In this document: positions 1 through 6,117 of the stretch, piece after piece | How the letters are laid out: each line of letters opens with the position of its first letter | How positions within the stretch are numbered: the stretch's first letter is position 1 | Source: CAVVEQ01 sp963806635 | GTDB lineage: Bacteria > Chloroflexota > Anaerolineae > Anaerolineales > Anaerolineaceae | Reading direction: 5' to 3' | DNA length: 10,642 nt | Assembly (NCBI GenBank): GCA_963806635.1 | Contig: CAWDZA010000003.1 | Location: 1-10,642 of the forward strand | Notes under the pieces: model-generated | What the model saw: only the letters and a program-made list of their open reading frames with translations | Database searches by the model: none | What the model was told of the DNA's origin: nothing | Made by a program: the position numbers and the translations under genes

Positions 1-391
1 TTCCGTAGGATCGGCGGAGACTACATCCTGGTGCGCCATAAGCTGGATTGGCTCCAACTTTGGGTTCGTGCCCTCCCAAATGTAGAGCAGGCTGTACCCG
101 TTTACCACCTCTTTACGGAGGTTCTTGTGAACAAGCGGATAGGTTTTTTCCAGGAATTTGTGCAGCTGCTTAAAAGCCTCTCGGGTCTGGCGTGCCGGTG
201 TCATCCAAAGGCACGGTTTTACACTGGATGGCTTCGGAAAGATGCGCGCCAATCTTGTCCGGGTCGGCGGGGATGCCCTCCTCAACCGGAACTGCGCGGT
301 GACGAATGCGAAAAATGATATTCTGGATCGCCAGGTATCCCAGCAACAACAAGAAAAGTAATAGCACGATCAATAGTATCGAATGGTTCAT
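1..391 (-). CDS. M20 family metallopeptidase (PM20D1/CPS1-like), N-terminal part, frameshifted, runs off window
   Basis: Family members hydrolyse, or form, amide bonds of N-acyl amino acids or C-terminal peptides with a two-zinc centre. The ATG at 391 follows an AGAGG Shine-Dalgarno. Residues about 4-28 form one hydrophobic helix, so the protein is probably anchored in the membrane with the enzyme outside. The first frame stops at 170 after TPDPRGF. In another frame the protein continues from about 180 to position 1 without a stop, ending in QLMAHQDVVSADP, which carries the H-x-D zinc-ligand motif of M20 enzymes. One surplus base near 178-185 (CCC run on the coding strand) explains the break. 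The order helix, LSEAIQCKTVP, KFLEKTYPLVH, AHQDVV matches PM20D1/carboxypeptidase S. It lies 38 nt after the preceding gene and may be co-transcribed with it. Substrate is unknown. The family call is firm; whether the frameshift is real is not. Confidence 0.85.
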
Positions 392-429
392 TTTTTCCTC
401 TCGAGATCCTTCTGGCGAATTGTGAAAAT

Positions 430-1005
430 TTAATCAATTTCTTTGTTGTCATTCTCTGGAAGAATATGAATATCCATTTTCCGGATACGTTTAAAGGTGT
501 TCCGGCTGATCCAATCCGGCCAGCGCTCGAAAACGAGCATCGAAGTTGGCGTCCAAAGACTTACCCAGCCAATGATCATGAATCCGTTGTACATAAAACC
601 ACCCATGGCATATTGCAGCGTTGTGTTGGCATTCTGTGAGATAAAAAAGCCCAGTCCAGAAAGAAGAAGGCAGATGATCAGGATGGTGATCCCATAAATC
701 AGGGTTCTGCGCCCCTGCCGGCTTTCAAGTTCCAGTTGGCGGTCGATCTTTACAATTTGATAATCACAGTAATCCATGATTGCGTTCTTAATTTTCTCCT
801 CCAATCCAGGAAATATCTCGCTTTTGGGTAGCAATATTTTCAAGAGGATGGAATCGCGCGCAGGGATTTTCCGCACCAGATCATCGATTGTTTCTATCCC
901 GGGTTCATAAACCGTGTTCCCATGCAAGGGATTAATCTCAGGGATGATAAATAAATGATCGGCGTCCGGGAGAGTGATTTCAATTTCTTTCACTTCAACA
1001 GCCAT
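430..1005 (-). CDS. Conserved two-helix membrane protein of unknown function (191 aa)
   Basis: I do not recognise a named family, although proteins of this architecture occur in anaerobic bacteria and methanogenic archaea. Residues 1 to about 98 are soluble: a strand-rich start (VEVKEIEITLPDADHLFIIPEI), then a helical part with LEEKIKNAIMDYCDYQIVKIDRQ. Two hydrophobic segments follow, about 101-123 (YGITILIICLLLSGLGFFI) and 139-159, the second containing the block IIGWVSLWTPTSMLVFE. A charged tail (RNTFKRIRKMDIHILPENDN) ends the protein. This predicts both termini in the cytoplasm with a short external loop. The start at 1005 is supported by an AGAGGTG ribosome site 5-6 nt upstream. A strong hairpin separates it from the antiporter gene upstream, and the M20 peptidase follows 38 nt downstream. 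The conserved tryptophan-rich second segment suggests a structural or regulatory role, but no function can be assigned. Confidence 0.8.
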   Translation of the reverse strand: MAVEVKEIEITLPDADHLFIIPEINPLHGNTVYEPGIETIDDLVRKIPARDSILLKILLPKSEIFPGLEEKIKNAIMDYCDYQIVKIDRQLELESRQGRRTLIYGITILIICLLLSGLGFFISQNANTTLQYAMGGFMYNGFMIIGWVSLWTPTSMLVFERWPDWISRNTFKRIRKMDIHILPENDNKEID

Positions 1006-1032
1006 ATCGCACCTCTGTGAACACGAATAACA

Positions 1033-1064
1033 GATTATCCCGGATGATGTAATCCGGGATAATC
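1033..1064 (-). terminator. 13-bp perfect hairpin between antiporter and membrane-protein genes
   Basis: Bases 1033-1045 (GATTATCCCGGAT) pair perfectly with 1052-1064 across a 6-nt loop. It lies 76 nt after the antiporter stop and 28 nt before the next start codon. No uninterrupted T run follows the stem on the minus strand (CTGTTATTCGTG), so it is not a textbook intrinsic terminator. It may attenuate read-through, stabilise a 3' end, or be a protein-binding palindrome. Confidence 0.5.
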
Positions 1065-1094
1065 AATAATATACTTTTATTTAGAATACACGAT

Positions 1095-1116
1095 ACCTGT
1101 TTGAAAATCAACAGGT
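1095..1116 (-). repeat. Small inverted repeat after the antiporter stop
   Basis: ACCTGTT (1095-1101) is the inverted copy of AACAGGT (1110-1116), giving a 7-bp stem with an 8-nt loop. It lies 24 nt downstream of the antiporter gene and upstream of the stronger hairpin at 1033-1064. It could be part of a tandem 3'-end structure for the decarboxylase-antiporter transcript. The signal is modest. Confidence 0.35.
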
Positions 1117-1139
1117 GTTTCATGGAAGAAAGAGAGGTA

Positions 1140-2549
1140 TTACTCCTCTAAACTTTCTTCCGGTTTCCAGCTCGGTTTCTTGACCCGCATGAAGATCAAT
1201 GGCGGTAATGCCAGGATGGCAGTCCCGATGAGCATGATCAACGCGTACTGGCCGACTGAAATATTCATCGAACCGGTTGGAAACAGGCTTACAAAAAACG
1301 TGAATCCCGATGAAAGTAATCCCAATCCGCCAATGACCCAAACCCCGACGATGCCTCCGGGTACCTTAAATGATCTCGGAGTATCAGGTTGCGAATAGCG
1401 CAATTTGATGAGCGCCGCGAAAACAAATAGGTAAACAATGCAAAGCAGCAAAACAGTCAGCGCTGATAGGATCCAATAAGCGGAATTGATGCTTGGAATA
1501 AATAAATAAAGCAAGGAAATCACAGTTCCCAAAACTGCCTGAAGGATCAATACTCCTGTCGGCGCACCAACTTTATTCCGGCGGGAAAACACTTTTGGCA
1601 TCAATCCTTCCGCAGCGACAACTCCCAGCCCCAGGGCGGGACCGGCAAGCCATGACGATAGCGTAGCCAGTCCGCCGATGGTGATCAGCACCGCCAAAGG
1701 CCCCAGCATCCAATTCAAATTGAACGCCGATAAAAATGCTTCGAACGCCTGCATAAGTCCACCGGCAAGACTCAACTGTTGTACTGGGACAACTATCGCA
1801 ATCGCGAGAGTACCGATAACCGTCAGGGTGAAAATGATCAACGCGGAGATTGCCATCGCCTTCGGAAAGTCTTTTTGCGGATCCCTCACTTCCAGGGCAT
1901 GAAAACCAGCCATCTCCATCCCAGCAAAAAGAAGTACCACTGTGGCAATAAATGGAAGCGTGCTGAGGTTTATGGTCGGGATCCAGGCACCCGTAGTAAA
2001 GGGCGGGAGTGCCATTGGCTTGCCTGTGAAGGTATATGCCAGACCCAGCACGATGATCAGGATAGCAGGAATTATGGAACCCGCCATCACCCCGAATGAC
2101 CCAAAGCGGCTGGAGGTTTTCTCCCCCATGTTGCTAATGATGGTTGTACCCCAAAAGGCGATCATCATTACCAGGAACATGTATGTGTTGTTGTTTGCCA
2201 GTGCTGGATTGATCGCAAAGGCAAAAGTTGAAGCGATAAATGCCAGCACCGTCGGGAACCACACCAGGTTATTGGACCATTCGCAAAAGATCGCGATGAA
2301 ACCCGCTTTCTCGCCGAAGGCTTCCTTCACCCAAAGATAAACGCCACCCCCTTTGGGCCACCCTGTTGCCAGTTCTGCGCCTGCCAGGGTCAATGGTAGT
2401 AGGAAAGTGATTGTGCCGATGATATACCAGCCGATTGAAGACCAGCCATAGACCGCCATGGAGGGATAATTGCGCAGACTGAGCACCGCTGCGACATTGA
2501 TCATTGCCAATGCAAAAACACCCAGGGTTTTAACTTTTCCGTTGCTCAT
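1140..2549 (-). CDS. APC-superfamily amino-acid antiporter, GadC-like
   Basis: A polytopic permease of 469 residues with about 12 hydrophobic segments. The first helix carries ALAMINVAAVLSLRNYPSMA, followed by LTLAGAELATGWPKGGGVYLWV, which parallels the GadC pattern (YPTFA ... CAAEMAT ... EGGVFAWV) much more closely than AdiC (GNIMGSGVF). Later landmarks are EVRDPQKDFPKAM in the long cytoplasmic loop, LASWLAGP-type helix text (SSWLAGPALG), and FKVPGG near the end. Family members exchange an external amino acid for its decarboxylated amine or for another amino acid. The gene starts 36 nt after the decarboxylase stop with a GGAGA ribosome site, so the two are almost certainly one operon and this protein is the likely substrate/product exchanger. 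The protein ends at EESLEE and lacks the long C-terminal extension that plugs E. coli GadC at neutral pH. Substrate is inferred from the neighbour only. Confidence 0.92.
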   Translation of the reverse strand: MSNGKVKTLGVFALAMINVAAVLSLRNYPSMAVYGWSSIGWYIIGTITFLLPLTLAGAELATGWPKGGGVYLWVKEAFGEKAGFIAIFCEWSNNLVWFPTVLAFIASTFAFAINPALANNNTYMFLVMMIAFWGTTIISNMGEKTSSRFGSFGVMAGSIIPAILIIVLGLAYTFTGKPMALPPFTTGAWIPTINLSTLPFIATVVLLFAGMEMAGFHALEVRDPQKDFPKAMAISALIIFTLTVIGTLAIAIVVPVQQLSLAGGLMQAFEAFLSAFNLNWMLGPLAVLITIGGLATLSSWLAGPALGLGVVAAEGLMPKVFSRRNKVGAPTGVLILQAVLGTVISLLYLFIPSINSAYWILSALTVLLLCIVYLFVFAALIKLRYSQPDTPRSFKVPGGIVGVWVIGGLGLLSSGFTFFVSLFPTGSMNISVGQYALIMLIGTAILALPPLIFMRVKKPSWKPEESLEE

Positions 2550-2585
2550 AAGTCATCTCCTCTCGATTATTTTCTCGAGTCCAAA

Positions 2586-4884
2586 TCATTTCAAGCAAAA
2601 GACATAATAGGTTCCATCTTCCGCTTCCACCCCATGGGTTTCATGCTCGAAGCCGGGGAAGCGCCGATCCCAATCTTGCAGGGCGTGTAGATAACCAATC
2701 CAGGGGCCGTTTTCCGGACCGGCATTCTCTCCAGGCATGATCATGGGAATGCCAGGCGGGTAGGGAACGATCCCAGTTGCCAGGATGCGGTTGGCCATCT
2801 TATCAACTGCGACCTTCTCGATCTCGTTGTGGACCAGTTTGGAATAAGTCTCCTGTGGGGTAAATTCCGCCCTGGGGAGGTCGGCGAACGCGTCAGACTG
2901 TAATTTCAATTGGTTGGATTTCAAATGCTGGTTGAACATCTCCTCTGCCAGGTCGCGCAGTCCCATTCCCTCATATCGCTCTGGGTGAGCTGTCACTAGC
3001 CCGGGCAGACATTCCGCAAGCGATCGGTTGGCATCGTAATCCGCTTTGAAGTCCAGGAGCGCATTCAGCAGCGTGCCCCATTTCCCCTTGGTGACCCCAA
3101 TTGAAAAGAGGAACAGGATGGTGAAATCCGTTGTCTTCTCCACCTCTATCCCGATATGGTCCAGATAAGCGGTGACCAGCGTGGCAGGAATACCCTTTTT
3201 CTCAAAAGTGCCATCCTGTTTGACTCCAGGGGTGACCACCGAGACCTTGATCGGGTCCAGCATGCAATACCCATCCTCCAGGTCTTTGAATCCATGCCAT
3301 GCCTCTCCCGGATGCAGCACCCAGCAATCGGGGTCGGTGATTAACTGTTGAGCTGGTGCCTGATCGAAGGCCACTTTCTTCCCGGTGGCAGGGTCCTTCA
3401 CAACATCCGCGTTCCACGTGCTGAAGAACCAGCTTCCCTTCTCGCTGAATTCTCTGTTCATTCGCCAGACAGTTTGGCGAAAGGTTACTGCTTCTGTGAT
3501 AGATTCGGTTGTCAGGTTGAGCCCGGACCGGCCATCCATCATGGCTGCAGAAACTTCATTGGAGGCAATTATCGCGTACTGCGGCGATGTGGATGCGTGC
3601 ATCATGAAAGATTCGTTGAAGCGCCCATGATCCACCGGCCTGCGTCCATCCCGAACGTGGATAAAGGAAGCCTGGGAAAGCGCGGCCAGCAGCTTGTGGG
3701 TGGAGGTGGTTGTAAAGATCGTTGGCGCATCCGCGGGGTAATCCTTTGCCTCACCGTACATGCCAAAACGGTCTTTGTAGATCGGGTTGAAGCGCGCGTA
3801 CCCATACCAGGCTTCGTCAAAATGAATTCGATCAACGCTCTTTCCTAAAAGCTCTACCACCCGCCTGGCGTTGTAGCATAACCCATCATAGGTGGAATTT
3901 GTGATGATGGCATGTACCGGGTTTGCCTTCTTATCTTGGATCAGCGGGTTTTCCTGGATGGCTGCCCGGATCGCTTCAGGAGCGAGTCTTTCGGGGTGGA
4001 CGGGTCCGATAATTCCCAGGTAATTCCGGGATGGCATCAGATAGGTTGGCAGTACACCCGTCATGGTGAGCGCCTGCTCGGTTGACTTATGGGCGTTTCG
4101 GTCGCAGAGAGCAAGGTCGCCACGGGTTACGGAGGACATCATGATCACCCGGTTGGATGTGGAAGAACCATTGGTAACCGTATAGGAACGGTGGGATCCA
4201 AAAACCCGCGCAGCGTATTTTTCGCTCTCTCCAATTGGACCGCTGTGATCCAACAGAGAACCAAGCTCCCCAACCGAGATGGAGAGATCGGAACGAAGCA
4301 GGTTTTCGCCAAAGTATTCGTAAAACGCTCGTCCAACCGGCGACTTTAAGGAACGCGGTTCCACCTGTATGACCCGGAGTGTGCCAGGAATACTCATAAA
4401 CCCGCGCGAATTGCATCAAAGCTTTATTGAAAGGTGGTGAAACAGCTTCGCGGTACCGTTCGATGGCTGCGAGAATGCGGCCCGCCAGGAAGAAGGGGGT
4501 ATCCTCCAGGAGCCAGATCAATTCATCCGCCTGGGTCATCACCTCTGCGGTGAGGGATTTGGTATTCTCATGGAGGACGATGAGAAAAATTGGCACCCGC
4601 TCATTTAATTCCCGCACCATTTTCAGGAAATTTTTCTCACCATCGCGGTTCCTGGACTCATCCCCTTTTATCTCCCAATCCAGGATGATGCACTGTACAG
4701 AAGGATCCGTCCGGACGATCGATTCGGCATCGTCTTCGGTGATTGCTTCAATAATCTCTACATCCCGGTTCTGCAATTCCTTTATCAGTGCCTGCGCAGC
4801 CCGACCGGTTGCTGTCGGGGAATGGAGCTCGTCATCGATAATCAAAGCTTTCATAGGGGTCAATTTCTCGCCATGCCTTGTCAT
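2586..4884 (-). CDS. adiA: AdiA-type biodegradative arginine decarboxylase, interrupted by one frameshift
   Basis: This PLP enzyme converts an amino acid, most likely arginine, to its amine and CO2, consuming a cytoplasmic proton. Start 4884 has a perfect GGAGG site 6 nt upstream; the family-typical start (MKALIIDDE) is residue 11. Residues 11 to about 150 form the receiver-like wing domain. The PLP domain follows: EYSWHTPGHTGGTAFLK (about 164-180), NAHKS (His 265), HFDEAWYGYARF (Asp 356) and STHK (Lys 397, Schiff-base lysine), then the C-terminal domain ending FPGFEHETHG ... VFCLK. After correction the length is about 765 residues, versus 755 for E. coli AdiA, which it resembles more than LdcI (FDEAWYGYARFNPIY instead of FDSAWVPYTNFSPIY). 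The frame breaks at K180: removing one T of the TTT at 4345-4347 joins TAFLK to SPVGRAFYEY exactly as in homologues. An antiporter gene follows. Arginine specificity is inferred from similarity. Confidence 0.93.
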
Positions 4885-4961
4885 GCTTAACCTCCGCTGA
4901 TTATGAATTGGATTGCGAAATCAAGACACTATCAACTTTTTTCCCATCTGCCTTCTCAAAT

Positions 4962-4990
4962 ACTTTACCGCGAAAATTATTGATTTTCAA
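4962..4990 (-). promoter_or_regulatory. Candidate sigma-70-type promoter for the decarboxylase operon
   Basis: On the minus strand TTGAAA (4985-4990) and TAAAGT (4962-4967) are separated by 17 bp, matching the -35 hexamer at 5/6 and the -10 hexamer at 4/6. The implied start would give a leader of about 70 nt before the ATG at 4884. A tandem direct repeat sits 16 bp upstream of the -35. No decisive support beyond the matches. Confidence 0.4.
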
Positions 4991-5006
4991 GTTTTGGGGA
5001 CCAAAT

Positions 5007-5041
5007 TTGAATCCTGGATATTATTGAATTCCTGGACATTA
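5007..5041. repeat. Tandem imperfect direct repeat upstream of the decarboxylase promoter
   Basis: TTGAATCCTGGATATTA (5007-5023) is followed immediately by TTGAATTCCTGGACATTA (5024-5041); the copies differ by one inserted T and one T/C change. The pair lies between the hsmA-like stop and the candidate promoter at 4962-4990. Position and 17-18 bp period would suit an activator binding in tandem, but no known motif is recognised. Confidence 0.6.
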
Positions 5042-5044
5042 CAA

Positions 5045-5419
5045 TTAACGACCCATCCCCAAGAAAACCCCGCTGAAAAAGGGAATCAGCCAGATCGTCC
5101 AGACGATCAGGCTGAACTTGTGAAAATTGCGGATCATATCCTCCTGTTTCCGCACCAGGACAATGGTCGCCCAGATGGAATGAAACAACATCAACAGGAT
5201 GGCCAGAGCCCCGGTGATGGAGTGAATGTTCAACTCTAAGCTGCCAGCCATTTTCCCCATCAGGGTGGTTCCGGTGGTATCAAAGACAAAACCAGTCCAG
5301 AATAGGATCAAGTGCCAGGGTTTCAACCTGCCAGCGGCGCGTTCACTCCAAACCGCCACGGTATAACAGGTCAGTGCCAAAACCATACAAATAATGGAAA
5401 CCAATAGAATGCTGCTCAT
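5045..5419 (-). CDS. HsmA-family (TIGR03987) four-helix membrane protein
   Basis: A 124-residue integral membrane protein with four hydrophobic segments, approximately 3-22, 37-55, 64-88 and 101-123. The line LKPWHLILFWTGFVFDTTG, followed by TLMGKMAG, and the later HSITGALAILLMLFHSIWA and NFHKFSLIVWTIWLIP are the signature of the TIGR03987 family. HsmA of Clostridioides difficile, which I recall as the characterised member, binds haem in the membrane and protects against haem and oxidative stress. Four histidines (in PWH, IHS, FHS and FHK) lie at or next to membrane segments and could be ligands. The ATG at 5419 is preferred over the TTG one codon earlier because AGGAG lies 6 nt before the ATG but only 3 nt before the TTG. 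It lies 56 nt after the TetR regulator on the same strand, with no promoter or terminator obvious between them. Haem binding here is inference from the family. Confidence 0.82.
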   Translation of the reverse strand: MSSILLVSIICMVLALTCYTVAVWSERAAGRLKPWHLILFWTGFVFDTTGTTLMGKMAGSLELNIHSITGALAILLMLFHSIWATIVLVRKQEDMIRNFHKFSLIVWTIWLIPFFSGVFLGMGR

Positions 5420-5475
5420 CAAATACTCCTAATTAATTTAATTTGAATACTTGGGTAAACCCGAAGTTGATCCAG

Positions 5476-6060
5476 CTATTGTTTTGAAATCCTTGCCACA
5501 GCGGCACCGTGGAGAAAAAGCCTCACCACACCCTGCGCAAGGTCGGAGTTTTCAAGCCCCTTTTCCGCAGATTTGCCGATGAAGTTATTTACGATTCCCA
5601 AAAACGCCAGGGTGAGGAGCTCTGCGTCCTGATCTGCCAACTCACCCAGTGCGATCCCTTCCCGCATAAGATCATTGATCGGCTGATAAAGCTCGGTACG
5701 GAACGCAACCCGAACCCTTGCCAGGTTTTCCGGCTGCTTAAGATTCTCCCGGTCCCGAAGCAGGAAGGAATAATCACTCTCGAAACTCTCCAGGATCGTC
5801 CGCGCCACATTTTGCAGCCTTTCGGCCAGGGATCCAGCCGCGGAAATCGCCTCGTGAAAATTCTTTAATCGGCGCTCCAGCACCCGCGCAAAAAGCTCTT
5901 CCTTGTTGTGAAAATAATAATAGAGGGTTGGTTTTGTGATCCCCGCTTGCAGGCAGATCTCATCCATGCTCACCCCCCGATACCCCTTTTGCTGGAAGAG
6001 CTGCCAGCTTACATCCAGGATTTTTTCCGCATTTGTATTTTGTATCTCGCTCTGGTTCAT
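5476..6060 (-). CDS. TetR/AcrR-family transcriptional repressor
   Basis: A 194-residue one-component regulator. Residues about 9-55 form the TetR helix-turn-helix domain: AEKILDVSWQLFQQKGYRGVSMDEI, then the recognition helix region AGITKPTLYYYFHNKEELF, which is canonical. The rest is an all-helical ligand-binding and dimerisation domain without a recognisable subfamily signature. GGGAG lies 4 nt before the ATG at 6060. Directly upstream are a strong promoter and a 16-bp perfect palindrome overlapping the region between the -10 and the ribosome site, so the protein probably represses its own transcription and that of the HsmA-like gene downstream. The inducer may be haem or another hydrophobic compound handled by the HsmA-like protein; this is inference from the pairing. 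The known C. difficile partner HsmR is of the MarR family, so a TetR partner would be a substitution. Confidence 0.92.
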   Translation of the reverse strand: MNQSEIQNTNAEKILDVSWQLFQQKGYRGVSMDEICLQAGITKPTLYYYFHNKEELFARVLERRLKNFHEAISAAGSLAERLQNVARTILESFESDYSFLLRDRENLKQPENLARVRVAFRTELYQPINDLMREGIALGELADQDAELLTLAFLGIVNNFIGKSAEKGLENSDLAQGVVRLFLHGAAVARISKQ

Positions 6061-6071
6061 GAGACTCCCTA

Positions 6072-6106
6072 TATACTAATTAGTATACAGTATACCGAGC
6101 AGTATA
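6072..6106. promoter_or_regulatory. Palindromic operator array in front of the TetR gene
   Basis: TATACTAATTAGTATA (6072-6087) is a perfect 16-bp palindrome. It shares its right arm with a second, 13-bp palindrome GTATACAGTATAC (6083-6095). A further AGTATA copy lies at 6101-6106. Thus one TATACT and three AGTATA half-sites cover the -10, the start point and the leader, the usual layout for TetR autorepression, possibly with two dimers. Confidence 0.75.
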
Positions 6107-6117
6107 TAACTTGTAAA
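6089..6117 (-). promoter_or_regulatory. Promoter of the TetR-HsmA operon
   Basis: On the minus strand TTTACA (6112-6117) and TATACT (6089-6094) are separated by exactly 17 bp, matching the consensus at 5/6 and 5/6. The TATACT hexamer is also one of the operator half-sites, so repressor binding would block RNA polymerase directly. The implied start lies about 20 nt upstream of the TetR start codon. Confidence 0.75.

Noticed and set aside
2551..2580. CTCGA/TCGAG inverted repeat between decarboxylase and antiporter genes as a terminator
   Set aside because: The stem is only 5 bp with an A+T loop and immediately precedes the antiporter ribosome site; it is too weak to separate the two genes.
3348..3848. 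Plus-strand open frame of 166 codons inside the decarboxylase
   Set aside because: It lies antisense to strongly conserved AdiA sequence, has no ribosome site and no family resemblance; it is a shadow of the coding strand.
4343..4350. Programmed ribosomal frameshift at CTTAAAG in the decarboxylase
   Set aside because: No stimulatory stem-loop or internal Shine-Dalgarno is evident, homologues are read in one frame, and similar shifts occur in unrelated genes across the window, so an indel error is simpler.
2586..4884. Reading the decarboxylase as two separate proteins (a receiver-like protein and a short decarboxylase starting at 4397)
   Set aside because: The first frame already contains EYSWHTPGHTGGTAFLK of the decarboxylase domain and the second continues exactly at SPVGRAF, so it is one gene with an indel. 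The ATG at 4397 encodes out-of-frame text (SIPGTLRVIQV).
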